Positions 1 to 8,814 of a stretch of 35,967 nucleotides of DNA are shown one piece after another. The position numbers and the translations under genes are program-made. The first letter of the stretch is position 1, and each line of letters starts with the position of its first letter. The stretch lies in IMG/VR virus record IMGVR_UViG_3300049483_000057, positions 1-35,967 of that record; one strand, given 5' to 3'. The DNA comes from a virus. The notes below the pieces were generated by a model that was not told the DNA's origin, searched no databases, and saw only the letters and a program-made list of their open reading frames with translations.

Positions 1-250
1 CCTGAAGCCCGCGCTCGCCGTGGCGCCCGGGCGGACCTGGCTCGCCAGGGGAGCCGGCCGGTCCGGCATCCCCCTGCTCACCAGGTTTCCCGGCTGGGCC
101 CATCGCACCGTCGCGCCCGGCCGGGCCCCGCTCGCCGCGCGGCCCCCGGGGTCCAGGGACGGGCGCACGGTCGAGCGCGTCTTGCGCCTTGCGGATCGCC
201 TTGGCCGCTAGTGCGGCCGCCAGCAAAGCGTTGGTTTCGGCGTCACGCAC
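1..250 (-). CDS. Collagen-like tail/adhesion protein, N-terminal part (runs off left end)
   Basis: A GTG start at 250 overlaps the portal stop by 8 bases and gives a short helical N-terminus (about 35 residues, Ala/Lys-rich) followed by uninterrupted Gly-X-Y triplets such as [16 protein letters not shown] to the window edge. Gly-X-Y repeats form collagen-type triple helices and are common in phage tail fibres and adhesins. The frame leaves one base at position 1. The minus-strand fragment at the right end of the window begins with two spare bases and also starts in Gly-X-Y repeats, so both fragments probably form one 155-residue gene interrupted by the cut of a circular map. If the window is not circular, this is simply a truncated gene. 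The Gly-X-Y identity is directly visible; the joining is inferred. Confidence 0.75.
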   Translation of the reverse strand, partial: MRDAETNALLAAALAAKAIRKAQDALDRAPVPGPRGPRGERGPAGRDGAMGPAGKPGEQGDAGPAGSPGEPGPPGRHGERGLQ

Positions 251-1679
251 TTTCCAGCGCCTTGACCAGGGCAGCACGTACCGGCGCGTTGACATCGGCC
301 GACAGCGGAACGACGTTATTGGGCGGGCGTCGCTCCAGCGCGGGTTCGTCGATCGCCGACATCAGCTCGTCGAGCCTGTCGCCGGCAATGAAGCCGAATT
401 GCGCCGAAACGATGCGCCGCTGCTGCTCGGAGATCACCGGCGGCGGCATCGCCGCGGCTTGCATGTCGGACAACACCTGGAGCTCGGCGACGACATCCGC
501 CAAGTTGAAGTCGCGCGGCCACACCGCCGTCGGTCGGGCGTCCATCGCCAGCCATCGTGCGGATAGCTCCCAGGCCCGCGTTTCGAGGTCCTCGATGCGC
601 GCCGAGAACTTAGCCAGCTCGCCGTTGATCGCTGCAAAACGCATGCGCATGGCGATCCCGGACTCCTGCTGGTTGATCGACGCCACGTTCAGCCCAACCT
701 CGTCTATCTGGTCACGCATCTTGTCGATTCGCTGCAGGTAGACGGTCGCCGGTCCGTCCGGAGGAGCGATGAACGACGGGGTCGATCCCTCGTGTACCAG
801 TAGGTTTTGCGTGCCGATCGTCTCGCCCACGGTCTTGGCTGCCGTAAGTTTGATCTCGTTGGCGGTGCCATCAGGCACCTGCATCGTCAGCAAGCTGAAG
901 GTCTGCGAGCGCAGGATTTCGTCGAGTTCACTATCCAGGTTGTACAGCCTGCGCGCCATATCGGCGATCGTTGCGAACGGCCCAAAGTGCGGATACGTGC
1001 CGCCCTCAGTAAAGATCAGCAGCGGGCACTCTCCGAGTCCGTGCGGCGCTGCGTCGAGTGGCTTTTTCTCGCGATCGAAGGCCGCCCACCCGACGCGGTC
1101 AAAGCGCCAAGTGCAAGGTACTCGCGTTTTGTCAGCGCTAACGAACTCGCCTGAGAACTCTGCAAACGTGAACTTGCCATCGTCGCCGAGCTCGTATGCG
1201 GTCAGGTCCTCAGGGAGAACCTGTGACCAAAACGGAACGACGCGGTTGGTAATCTGCTGGGCCAGCGTCGAGGTGTCCGCCATCGATGGCGGCATGTCGA
1301 CCAGCAGCAACATCGATCCGCGGGCTTTCGCGTTTACGCCGAAACCGGACCAGAAGGTATCGATATCGCTACCGCGCCCGTCGATGTCGCCGACCATCCG
1401 CTGGTATAGCTCGTGTGGGACCTCGCGAGCTACGGGCTTGGTCGTCAAGTATCCGACGAAGCGCGAGGATGCGCGCTGCAACGGAGACGAGTAAAAGGCG
1501 ACCTCGCACCGCCGCGCGTACTTTGCCATCGATTCGCGCGGGTAGCGCACCAGCGCGCACGCGCTTACCGATACCGGGTTGCCGCTGCCGTCATACGACA
1601 CCGAAGGTCGAAACGGGCCGTCCCCGTTAAGCGCGTGCGCGATGAAGCGGAAGCGCGTCGCAGAGTTATCGGCGGTCAT
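243..1679 (-). CDS. Phage portal protein (DUF4055/SPP1 gp6-like)
   Basis: A 478-residue protein with the layout of DUF4055-type portals: an N-terminal segment with [13 protein letters not shown], a central region ([19 protein letters not shown], then [20 protein letters not shown]) and a C-terminal helical domain with [19 protein letters not shown]. Portals form the dodecameric DNA channel at the capsid vertex and dock the terminase. It is transcribed divergently from scaffold and coat, and lies some 10 kb from the terminase and MuF genes, which is unusual because these normally sit side by side. It is the first gene of the minus-strand operon that appears to continue into the collagen-like and tail-fibre genes. 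The family assignment is by sequence pattern; I am fairly sure it is a portal. Confidence 0.85.
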   Translation of the reverse strand: MTADNSATRFRFIAHALNGDGPFRPSVSYDGSGNPVSVSACALVRYPRESMAKYARRCEVAFYSSPLQRASSRFVGYLTTKPVAREVPHELYQRMVGDIDGRGSDIDTFWSGFGVNAKARGSMLLLVDMPPSMADTSTLAQQITNRVVPFWSQVLPEDLTAYELGDDGKFTFAEFSGEFVSADKTRVPCTWRFDRVGWAAFDREKKPLDAAPHGLGECPLLIFTEGGTYPHFGPFATIADMARRLYNLDSELDEILRSQTFSLLTMQVPDGTANEIKLTAAKTVGETIGTQNLLVHEGSTPSFIAPPDGPATVYLQRIDKMRDQIDEVGLNVASINQQESGIAMRMRFAAINGELAKFSARIEDLETRAWELSARWLAMDARPTAVWPRDFNLADVVAELQVLSDMQAAAMPPPVISEQQRRIVSAQFGFIAGDRLDELMSAIDEPALERRPPNNVVPLSADVNAPVRAALVKALESA

Positions 1680-1785
1680 CGGCGGGTATTCGAGTCCACA
1701 AAGTCAGTCTGCATCGTCAAGCATTCGCGCCATGAATGGTGGCAGGAATAGCCTGCCGCGGTCACCAACTACAGGCGTGAGGCCT
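1680..1785. promoter_or_regulatory. Divergent intergenic region with a perfect 6+6 palindrome
   Basis: This 106-base gap separates the divergent portal and scaffold genes and must hold start signals for both late operons if they are not read from further upstream. It contains a perfect inverted repeat, GGCAGG-AATAG-CCTGCC, at 1741-1757. I could not identify convincing -35/-10 pairs. The palindrome could be a regulator site or an RNA hairpin in the 5' leader of the scaffold transcript. Confidence 0.35.
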
Positions 1786-2457
1786 ATGGACATCGAAACC
1801 CTGAAAGAAGCGCTCGGCAACGAGAAGTTCGCCACGCTTCAGGCCTACGTCACCGACCTGGTCGGGCAGCGCGATGCCGCTCGCAACGAGTCGATCTCTG
1901 GCCGAAAGGGTCTAAAGACCGAGAACGAGGCGCTGAAGGCATTCAAAGTAAAGGCCCTCGAAAAACTCGGTCTCGACTCGGATGACGAACTCGACAGTAT
2001 GCCGGACGCCAAGGGTGCAGCCGAAGCCGCGAAGCAGTTCGAGGCCCGCGTCAAGCGGCTTGAACGTGACTTGGCCGAAGCGAACAAAACGCGCGACGAG
2101 GCAATTGGCAAGCATCGCAGCAGCCTGCAGCGCGCAGCAGTCGCCGACGCGTTGGGCGGTCATGAGTTCGTCGCCCGCGACATCGTCGAGTCCTACGTCG
2201 CCAACCGGCTGACGTGGGAGGGCGACGAGGTGTTCTTCAAGGCCGATGACGGAAAACTCGTCTCGGTAAAGGATGGAGTAGCCGGCGTGGCGAAGAGCCG
2301 CCCCGAGTTGCTCAAACCCACCGGCACGGGAGGTGCGGGTGCTCGCCAGCCTGGCGCAGGAGGCGCCGCCGGCAAGACCATGACCCGTGCCGAGTTCGAG
2401 TCGCTACCTCCCACGCAGCGCGTGGAAGCGGCCAAAGCCGGCGTTCAATTGACCTGA
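1786..2457 (+). CDS. Phage scaffolding protein
   Basis: A 223-residue, highly charged protein. It opens with MDIETLKEALGNEKFATLQ, has a long coiled-coil segment in its middle (KQFEARVKRLERDLAEANK and neighbours) and a Gly/Ala-rich linker followed by a small C-terminal MTRAEFESLPPTQRVEAAK helix. This matches Gp20/GPO-type scaffold proteins, which assemble inside the procapsid and leave before DNA packaging; the C-terminal helix usually contacts the coat protein. It lies directly upstream of the coat gene, as expected. The start at 1786 is chosen because the family begins with this helix; a longer upstream frame would overlap the portal gene on the other strand. Confidence 0.82.
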   Translation: MDIETLKEALGNEKFATLQAYVTDLVGQRDAARNESISGRKGLKTENEALKAFKVKALEKLGLDSDDELDSMPDAKGAAEAAKQFEARVKRLERDLAEANKTRDEAIGKHRSSLQRAAVADALGGHEFVARDIVESYVANRLTWEGDEVFFKADDGKLVSVKDGVAGVAKSRPELLKPTGTGGAGARQPGAGGAAGKTMTRAEFESLPPTQRVEAAKAGVQLT

Positions 2458-2478
2458 CCCTACATATAGGAGCCCGCC

Positions 2479-3630
2479 GTGGCCAACACCCTGACCAACC
2501 TGATCCCCGAGCTGTACGCGAACCTCGATGTCGTCAGCCGCGAACTGATCGGCCTGATCCCTTCCGTCACCCTCGATGCCGTCGCCCAGCGCGCGGCCAA
2601 GGACCAGACGGTGCGCAGTTTCACCGCGCCCGCCGCTGCCGCAAGCGATGTCACCCCGGGCGTCACGCCGCCGGATACCGGAGACCAGACGATCGGCAAC
2701 ACGACTCTGTCGATCAGCAAGGTCCGCAAGGTACCGATTCGCTGGAACGGCGAGGAAGAGCTTTCTGTCAACGCTGGTCACGGTGCACAGTCGATCCGTG
2801 CCAACCAGATCCAGCAGGCCTTCCGGACTCTCTCGAACGAGATGGAAGCCGACCTGGCCGCCCTGCATGCCACCGCTTCGCGCGCCGCGGGCACTGCGGG
2901 TACGACTCCGTTTGGCACCGCCAACGACTACACCGGCGCATCCCTGGCGCGAAAGATCCTGGTCGACAACGGCGCCCCGCAGACCGACCTGCAGCTGGTG
3001 CTCGACACGACGGCCGGCGCCAACGTGCGCGGCAAGCAAGCCGCCGCTGCCGATGCCGGGACAGACTCGATCCTGCGCCAGGGGGTTCTGCTCGACATCA
3101 ACGGCATGATGGTCCGCGAGTCGGGCCAGATCGTGTCGTTCACCAAGGGCACTGGCGCATCGGCGACAACCAACACCGCCGGCTATGCTGTCGGCGCGAC
3201 CACGATCACGCTGGCGTCGGCCGGCACCGGCAACATTCTCGCCGGTGATGTGATCACGTTCGCGGGCGACACAAACCAGTACGTTGTCACCACTGGCGAT
3301 GCCGATACGTCCAACGGCGGCACCGTGGTTCTCGCCGCGCCGGGGCTGCGCAAGGCGATCGCCACGAGTGCCACGGCCATCACGGTCGTTGCCAGTTCGA
3401 CGCGGTCGATGGCGTTCCACCGCGGCGCGATTGTGCTCGCTCAGCGGCTGCCTGCGCTGCCGTCCGGCGGCGACATGGCAATTGACCGAACCACGGTGAC
3501 CGACCCGCGCTCGGGCCTGTCGTTCGAAATCTCGCAGTACGCCGAGTACCGCCAGATGTACTGGGAGGTCGCCTGCGCATGGGGCGTGAAGATGATCAAG
3601 CCCGAACACGCGGCCCTGCTGCTCGGCTGA
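2479..3630 (+). CDS. Major capsid protein, P22 coat-like
   Basis: A 383-residue protein starting at GTG with a good ribosome site (AGGAG six bases upstream). The N-terminus (MANTLTNLIPELYANLDVVS) and the VPIRWNGEEELSVNAG segment are typical of P22 Gp5-like coat proteins with the HK97 fold. Residues roughly 220-300 form a Gly/Thr-rich beta insertion (GYAVGATTITLASAGTGN, then ILAGDVITFAGDTNQYVV) resembling the I-domain of P22-like coats. The C-terminus returns to the shell core (MYWEVACAWGVKMIKPEHAA). It follows the scaffold gene at a short distance and is followed by an overlapping small gene. Confidence 0.88.
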   Translation: MANTLTNLIPELYANLDVVSRELIGLIPSVTLDAVAQRAAKDQTVRSFTAPAAAASDVTPGVTPPDTGDQTIGNTTLSISKVRKVPIRWNGEEELSVNAGHGAQSIRANQIQQAFRTLSNEMEADLAALHATASRAAGTAGTTPFGTANDYTGASLARKILVDNGAPQTDLQLVLDTTAGANVRGKQAAAADAGTDSILRQGVLLDINGMMVRESGQIVSFTKGTGASATTNTAGYAVGATTITLASAGTGNILAGDVITFAGDTNQYVVTTGDADTSNGGTVVLAAPGLRKAIATSATAITVVASSTRSMAFHRGAIVLAQRLPALPSGGDMAIDRTTVTDPRSGLSFEISQYAEYRQMYWEVACAWGVKMIKPEHAALLLG

Positions 3631-3839
3631 TGACCAATACGCCCAAGACGATGCGCGTGATTTCGACGGACGCGGCCAGCCAAGGCCCGTTCGTCGTCAT
3701 CAATGCGGCCGACTTCGATCCGGAGATCCACGATCCATACGACCAGACGGGCGTCGGCCCGGATGCCGACAGCGGATCTCCGGCAGAGGCTCCGCGTCGT
3801 CGTGGGCGCCCACGCAAGCAACCCAACACGGAGGCCTAA
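3630..3839 (+). CDS. Small structural-operon protein with AT-hook-like tail
   Basis: A 69-residue protein whose ATG overlaps the coat stop (ATGA) and whose stop directly abuts the next ATG, so it is translationally coupled in the head-tail operon. The N-terminal half (MRVISTDAASQGPFVVINAADFDPEIHDPYD, shown here only as a region) is a small acidic domain seen in some phage head operons. The C-terminus has RRRGRPRK, which contains the RGRP core of AT-hook motifs and could touch DNA. No function is known to me; head decoration or head-tail joining is possible from position alone. Confidence 0.7.
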   Translation: MTNTPKTMRVISTDAASQGPFVVINAADFDPEIHDPYDQTGVGPDADSGSPAEAPRRRGRPRKQPNTEA

Positions 3840-4814
3840 ATGGCGACCGCTGAAAACGCAAAGCTGCAATACGAGGCGGGCCAATCGGCTGTCGCCATGT
3901 CGGCGCTCACCAATTCCGGTGACGCCACCACATTCACCAGCGCGGCCACCCTCTGGTCCCAGCGCTCAGGCTACGCGCCCGTCGTGCGACCGAACGGCCT
4001 GCTCACTGGCGGGGCGGTGACGCCGCATGCCACCAACGATACCGTTGCGGTCGCCGCACTGACGTGCAACCTGGCCGGCGTCGTCGCGAGCGTCAGCGCC
4101 GGGTCGATCGCGATCACCAGGCCGGCAGGCAACGTCGCAAAAGTCTGCTCGATCACCATCAACTCCAGCGCGGCGCTTGCGGTCGTCGCCGGCACCGACG
4201 GCGCATCGACGACCTTCAGCGAAACACGCGCTGCGGCCGGGGGCCCTCCGCTGATCCCGGTTGGCTCGATCGAAATCGCTCAGGTACGCGTCACGACCAG
4301 CGCTGCGGCGGCGTTATCGGCGAGCCAGATCTACCAGGTTGTCGGCTTGCACACCGAACGCGCCGACTTCCCGCTGTATGACACCAACTACAACGGCGGC
4401 ACGGTCCGGTTCTACGATGTCCTGCCGTTGATCCACACGGGATCCGTGCCGAAAGCCGTGTACGCCAGCTACGCATCTCCCATCTTTGCAGATGTCGCCC
4501 TGGCATCTGACTTCGTGCCGCCCGAGACCTCGCACAGCGTCAGCTCGACCCAGGTATATGGCACGACGCTGGGCAGCACGTCCAGCACGCTCGGGCAAGG
4601 ATCGTTCACGGCATACCTGACCAACGGAGTTGCCGACGCACTGGTGAGCCTGAAGAACCAGACCTTGTGGTTCAAGTTCTTTCCGGACCGCTACGCATCG
4701 GCCTACCTGCTCTCCCAGGGCAAGCTCGGGATCGCGCGCACGTTCCCGGCCGGCGACTCCATCCAGGCGGCCTGCACGATCTCCGCCTCAACTGCCGCCT
4801 CCGAGGTGGCTTGA
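3840..4814 (+). CDS. Putative major tail (tube) protein
   Basis: A 324-residue protein rich in Ala, Thr and Ser with predicted beta structure, lying between the coat gene and the chaperone/tape-measure pair, which is the classic place for the tail tube gene of long-tailed phages. The N-terminal half has repeated short beta motifs (GSIAITRPAGNVAKVCSITI) and the central part has DFPLYDTNYNGGTVRFYDVL. It begins at the ATG adjacent to the previous stop and its stop overlaps the next start. The call is mainly positional; I cannot name a family. Confidence 0.65.
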   Translation: MATAENAKLQYEAGQSAVAMSALTNSGDATTFTSAATLWSQRSGYAPVVRPNGLLTGGAVTPHATNDTVAVAALTCNLAGVVASVSAGSIAITRPAGNVAKVCSITINSSAALAVVAGTDGASTTFSETRAAAGGPPLIPVGSIEIAQVRVTTSAAAALSASQIYQVVGLHTERADFPLYDTNYNGGTVRFYDVLPLIHTGSVPKAVYASYASPIFADVALASDFVPPETSHSVSSTQVYGTTLGSTSSTLGQGSFTAYLTNGVADALVSLKNQTLWFKFFPDRYASAYLLSQGKLGIARTFPAGDSIQAACTISASTAASEVA

Positions 4815-5284
4815 TGCCGTTCGACGCTGCAAAGTTCGAAAGGACGAAGCTCGAAGCGCGGCAGGCGCGGGTGCCAGCTCCGGCACTCGCGCCTTTTTTC
4901 AGCGATGGCGAGGATCCAGTTTTTGTGGTTCGTGGGCTCACCACGAACGAGCTACACAAGGCGCTGGACGCCGGGAAGCGGCAATCCAGCATCGAAACCA
5001 TCGTCAAGGCCATTGCGACGACCGGCGACCAAGCCGGCGCCGTGCGCAAGGCCCTCGGGCTGACTGCGGACACCCCGGGCGAGATAGCAAAACGGCTCGA
5101 GATGCTGGTCTACGGAGCCGTGACTCCTGCGATCGACCTGCCGACCGCCGTGAAACTGGCCGAGGCATTCCCGATCGAGTTTCTGACGCTCACGAACGAG
5201 ATCACGGAACTGACCGGCAAGGGGTTCGACCTGGTAAAGCCTCAAGCCGCCTCGCAGCCGACGACAGCCTCAGCGCCTCAATGA
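4814..5284 (+). CDS. Tail assembly chaperone (gpG-like)
   Basis: A 156-residue protein directly upstream of the tape measure, overlapping the tube gene by ATGA. It starts MPFDAAKFERTKLEARQARV, carries a FVVRGLTTNELHKALDA motif and ends in a low-complexity Ala/Thr/Pro tail. Such proteins coat the tape measure during tail assembly. Many phages make a longer version by -1 frameshifting. The -1 frame is open here into the next small gene, but I see no canonical slippery heptamer, and the ATGA overlap suggests simple reinitiation instead. Confidence 0.7.
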   Translation: MPFDAAKFERTKLEARQARVPAPALAPFFSDGEDPVFVVRGLTTNELHKALDAGKRQSSIETIVKAIATTGDQAGAVRKALGLTADTPGEIAKRLEMLVYGAVTPAIDLPTAVKLAEAFPIEFLTLTNEITELTGKGFDLVKPQAASQPTTASAPQ

Positions 5285-5424
5285 GGCTCGTCGACATGCG
5301 CGGCGGCTACCTCTACCAACATCGGCCGGACTTGTTCCCCCAGGGCTACCTGACGGACGAAGAGATCTGCCTTTGGGCCGCCTACTTCGACCGCAAGGCA
5401 AGCGAGAGCGCCCATCGTGGCTGA
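5281..5424 (+). CDS. Short second tail-chaperone-type protein (47 aa)
   Basis: A 47-residue frame beginning MRLVDMRGGYLYQHRPDLFP, with a further LTDEEICLWAAYFDRKA helix. It overlaps the upstream chaperone by ATGA and the tape measure start by 8 bases. It occupies the place of the gpGT extension in lambda-like tails. Short proteins with this composition are often found just before the tape measure in phages of this type. It may be translated alone by coupling or fused to the previous product by frameshifting. Confidence 0.65.
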   Translation: MRLVDMRGGYLYQHRPDLFPQGYLTDEEICLWAAYFDRKASESAHRG

Positions 5425-7375
5425 CGTAGCCAAGACCGTGTCGATCGTCTTCAAGGGCGAGGACCAGACATCCGCGGCTCTGGCCGGCGTCGAGAAGGGC
5501 CTGCAGGGCATCGGTGCGGCAGGCGATGGGGTGCGCAAGGTCGGCGACGAAGTCGACCGCCTCGGCGGCCTCGCAACGCTTGCCGGCGGCGTTCTTGCTG
5601 GTGCCTTCGCGGCTTTCTCGATCTCCGAGCTGTATCAGGCGTTCATCGCCGCCAATGTCGAGGTAGAGCGCTTTACGCGCGCAGCTACCCAGATCACCGG
5701 CGGCAGCGCTGCAGCAGCAAAAGAACTGGAGTACCTGCGCAGCACATCTGATCGGCTCGGCCTGTCCGTGCGAGACACGAGCAACTCATACGTGTCGTTG
5801 CTGGCCGCCACCAAGGGGACGGCCCTCGAAGGCGACCAGGCCCGGGCCATATTCGAGGCTGTATCCGGGGCGATGGCGAACCTCGGCAGGTCGTCGGCTG
5901 ACACTCAAGGTGCGCTGCTCGCGGTTCAGCAGATCGTCTCGAAAGGCACCGTCAGCGCAGAGGAACTGCGCGGCCAGTTAGGGGAGCGTTTGCCGGGCGC
6001 TTTCGGTATTGCCGCGCGGTCGATCGGCGTAACGACAGAAGAGCTCGGGAAACTCCTGGAAGCAGGCAAGCTCACCGCCGTCGATTTCCTGCCTAAGTTC
6101 GCTGCCGAGCTACAGAAAACCTTTGGGAGCGCTGCGCCTGTAGACGGCTACACCGCGGCGATGAACCGGCTGAAGAACCAGTTCGACCTGACGCTGAACA
6201 CGATCGGGAATTCGGGCGCGTTCTCGACTACCGGAATAGAGTTTGCGACCAAGGCTGTGATCTCTCTCGGTGGCGCTTACGAGCTGCTCAACGCTCAGTT
6301 CGTCGCGGTTCGCGATTTGCTCCGAGGGGGGTCGTTCGAGGTATTCAATGCGCAACTGGAACTGGCGTCAAAGCGCGCCAACGATGCCAGCGACAAGATT
6401 GCCGGCCCTGATGGGCTCAACCAATCCCTCGCCGAGACTGAGCGACTCACGCGCCAGGCTACGGCAGCGTCAGCCGCGTACTCCGATCAATCGGCCGCCG
6501 AGACCGAACGCCTGACCCGCCAGGCCAACGCTCAAACTCAAGCGCTCAAAGATGTCGCCGATGCATTCAAGACGCTCGGGGTGAACCCGGACAAGATCAA
6601 GAAGGACATCTCCGAGGTTCTCGCAGCGTTCGATACCCTGACCACTTCGGAGAGCGTCAAAGGCACGCAGGTACTTGCAGGGCTTGAAGCGACGCTAAAA
6701 CGCATCACCGAAAGCTCAGATCTCGCAGCTTTGCGCGATGGCTTGACGACCGCTTTCCAGGCAGGCCGGTTGTCCGCCGACGAGTTCGCCACCGGACTGC
6801 GAAACCTGGACGATAAACAAGCCCAGTTGACAACCGGCGCGCGCACAGCGGCAGACGCCATCCGCAAACAAGCCGACGAAGCGCAGCGCGCAAAGGAAAA
6901 GGCCGAGCAATGGCGGATCGAGATGGAGAAGATCGCATCGAACGAGCGCATCAAGCTCATCGAAGCGCGCGTCACGACCAACGTCGCGCAGGTCGAGGCC
7001 GACACGAAGCGCATTCAGTCTGCCTTTGACTCGATCAATCAAACGATCAATAGCACCGGCGACCTGATCAACAGTGCATTCGGCATCTTGGCAAGCGGCA
7101 AATGGCTGGACTCCCGCGTCGAGGGGAAATTAATGGCGCAGATCGACATCGAGAATGCGAACCGAGAACGCGCCCTGCGGATGCAAGCCGATCTGACCCA
7201 GGCTCAGATCGAAGTTCTCCGCGCGCAAGCCCAAAACCTTCAGCGCGGCGACGCACTCATCAAGGTCGACGGGTCCGGACTCAAGCCCCACCTGGAGGCT
7301 TTCATGTGGGAAATTTTGAAGGCTATTCAGACACGCGTGAATCAGGATGGTTTGAAGCTCCTGCTCGGGGTCTGA
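5417..7375 (+). CDS. Tail tape measure protein
   Basis: A 652-residue protein starting at GTG. It has the tape-measure signature (LRSTSDRLGLSVRDTSNSY, then SGAMANLGRSSADTQGALLA, GTVSAEELRGQLGERLPGAF and LLEAGKLTAVDFLPKFAAEL) within residues about 85-230, a hydrophobic stretch near residues 50-75, and long helical regions to the end. Near residues 335-375 the motif AAETERLTRQA occurs twice, an internal duplication. Tape measures set tail length and are expelled with DNA; 652 residues predict a rather short tail tube. Position after the chaperones and before tail-tip genes agrees. Confidence 0.93.
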   Translation: MADVAKTVSIVFKGEDQTSAALAGVEKGLQGIGAAGDGVRKVGDEVDRLGGLATLAGGVLAGAFAAFSISELYQAFIAANVEVERFTRAATQITGGSAAAAKELEYLRSTSDRLGLSVRDTSNSYVSLLAATKGTALEGDQARAIFEAVSGAMANLGRSSADTQGALLAVQQIVSKGTVSAEELRGQLGERLPGAFGIAARSIGVTTEELGKLLEAGKLTAVDFLPKFAAELQKTFGSAAPVDGYTAAMNRLKNQFDLTLNTIGNSGAFSTTGIEFATKAVISLGGAYELLNAQFVAVRDLLRGGSFEVFNAQLELASKRANDASDKIAGPDGLNQSLAETERLTRQATAASAAYSDQSAAETERLTRQANAQTQALKDVADAFKTLGVNPDKIKKDISEVLAAFDTLTTSESVKGTQVLAGLEATLKRITESSDLAALRDGLTTAFQAGRLSADEFATGLRNLDDKQAQLTTGARTAADAIRKQADEAQRAKEKAEQWRIEMEKIASNERIKLIEARVTTNVAQVEADTKRIQSAFDSINQTINSTGDLINSAFGILASGKWLDSRVEGKLMAQIDIENANRERALRMQADLTQAQIEVLRAQAQNLQRGDALIKVDGSGLKPHLEAFMWEILKAIQTRVNQDGLKLLLGV

Positions 7376-7379
7376 TGAT

Positions 7380-7733
7380 ATGTTGACGGTACTGTCCGCC
7401 ATCGAGTTCGACCCGACTGGTGTCGTCCAGATCGACGCGCTGCCGGCCAGCAAGCTCGGCGATACCGCGCGGCGCGTCAACCGCATCGCGACGCTCGACG
7501 GCGGCGCCGTGGTCAACGACTTCGGATTTTCCGACTCCGATCGCACGATCGACGTGGCGTGGAGCACGGGCGACGCCGCGTTCGAGGCCGCCATCGTGCG
7601 GCTTGTCGAAACCTACCGGGATCTGCAGATCGCTACGCGGCACGGCGTCTATCGGGCGTCGCCCGAAACCTATCGGGTAGAGCCGCCGCGCTCCACATTG
7701 CGGCTTCTCGTCACCGCCAAACTATCAGCCTAA
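7380..7733 (+). CDS. Putative tail-tip/minor tail protein
   Basis: A 117-residue protein (MLTVLSAIEFDPTGVVQIDA) starting four bases after the tape measure stop. It has a beta-rich pattern with RTIDVAWSTGDAAFEAAIVR and SPETYRVEPPRSTLRLLVTA, as in proteins that measure or cap a tail tip. It sits in the place where gpM- or distal-tail-type genes lie in lambda-like operons. Family not recognised; role inferred from position. Confidence 0.6.
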   Translation: MLTVLSAIEFDPTGVVQIDALPASKLGDTARRVNRIATLDGGAVVNDFGFSDSDRTIDVAWSTGDAAFEAAIVRLVETYRDLQIATRHGVYRASPETYRVEPPRSTLRLLVTAKLSA

Positions 7734-7742
7734 GGGTCCGCG

Positions 7743-8135
7743 ATGACCGTCCCTACTACTGCTACCTACTCCGGCGCGGCAAAAGTCGCCGCGCATACAT
7801 CGTTTCGCGACCTGGTCGACTCCGGGGCTGGCGCCGGCTTCGTCCGCATCCGTGACGCTGCCGATGTGCTTCTCGCCACCATCCCGCTTTCGGACCCGTG
7901 CGGATCGGTCAACGGCACGACGGGCCAGCTCACACTGTCTATCGCGGGCCCCGATACTTCAGCCGACGCGAACGGCACCGCGGCCTACGGCGAAATCTGC
8001 AACAGCTCGGGCACCGTCTATCTGAGCTTGCCGACGCAGGCTGGTTCGACTGCTGTTTCCGGAAAGCTGGTCCTCAATACGTTGTCCATCGTTTCCGGAA
8101 CGACCGTGACTCTGCTGAGCGCAACGATCGGATGA
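7743..8135 (+). CDS. Small beta-rich tail protein
   Basis: A 130-residue protein composed almost entirely of short beta strands (SFRDLVDSGAGAGFVRIRDA, later SGKLVLNTLSIVSGTTVTLL). It begins nine bases after the previous gene and is followed by a GTG start four bases beyond its stop. The composition (Ala, Gly, Ser, Thr rich; no Lys-rich helices) is that of a tail decoration or tip protein. I do not recognise the family. Confidence 0.6.
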   Translation: MTVPTTATYSGAAKVAAHTSFRDLVDSGAGAGFVRIRDAADVLLATIPLSDPCGSVNGTTGQLTLSIAGPDTSADANGTAAYGEICNSSGTVYLSLPTQAGSTAVSGKLVLNTLSIVSGTTVTLLSATIG

Positions 8136-8139
8136 TGCC

Positions 8140-8814
8140 GTGGCCGATGGCTACATCGCAGACATCTCGGGCCCACTGGGTGCGCCTGCCCTGCTGGGCC
8201 GCGATGCGCCAGCGGGCTGGCTCGCGGATTCTGGCGTGCTGCAGCAGCCCCTCCTCGTCGCGTTTGACGACATCCGCGAGCTGATCGTCCCGTCGTCGAC
8301 GATATTCGTGATGGACCTCGTCACGCCGACCGGCGTCGTTCGCGTCCCGATCAGTTCGTGGCAGGCTACTTTGCAGACCGACGCCGCCTGCTACGTCCAG
8401 TGTGTGATACCCGCCGCGGACACCTACGCGACGGCTATCGCTGTCGCTACTGACTTCGTCATCAGCCAGGTTCTGACCCTTTCCAACGGTACGACGATCG
8501 ACTATGAGATGGCGCGCGCCCCGGCGCAAACGCTGATCCTTGACCGTGGAGCGTTCAACTACACCGCTACGCTGTCTGGCTACGCGGCCGCGCTGACTTC
8601 CTCTGAGGCGCCTCCAGTGCTCACCGATCGAACGCTGACCGGTGTGCGTTCGGTGAGCACCTACGCCGACGGAATGCGGGTGCGCTGCTCGATCGACTGG
8701 TCGCTGCGTCCAGGCCAGCGCGCCTACCTGGACTTGACCGAAATACTGGTCGACTACATAAATTTCTATGCGCCCGGCAACGACTGCTACATGGACGTTG
8801 GGGAGCGCGCCTGA
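8140..8814 (+). CDS. Putative tail-tip protein, unknown family
   Basis: A 224-residue protein starting at GTG (MADGYIADISGPLGAPALLG). It has a central TNGTTIDYEMA-like beta region and a C-terminal RPGQRAYLDLTEILVDYINF segment, resembling baseplate or hub proteins with a jelly-roll or hub fold, but I cannot assign a family. Its stop overlaps the start of the next, larger tail protein (TGATGG), indicating coupled synthesis and probably a shared sub-complex at the tail tip. Confidence 0.6.
   Translation: MADGYIADISGPLGAPALLGRDAPAGWLADSGVLQQPLLVAFDDIRELIVPSSTIFVMDLVTPTGVVRVPISSWQATLQTDAACYVQCVIPAADTYATAIAVATDFVISQVLTLSNGTTIDYEMARAPAQTLILDRGAFNYTATLSGYAAALTSSEAPPVLTDRTLTGVRSVSTYADGMRVRCSIDWSLRPGQRAYLDLTEILVDYINFYAPGNDCYMDVGERA

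Noticed and set aside
2404-3609. 401-residue minus-strand open frame opposite the coat gene
   Set aside because: Its composition (Arg/Gly/His rich, no family pattern) is that of an antisense shadow in high-G+C DNA, and the coat gene on the other strand is certain.
5161-5284. Programmed -1 frameshift between the tail chaperone genes
   Set aside because: The -1 frame is open, but no slippery heptamer of the X-XXY-YYZ type was found; the ATGA overlap explains the arrangement.
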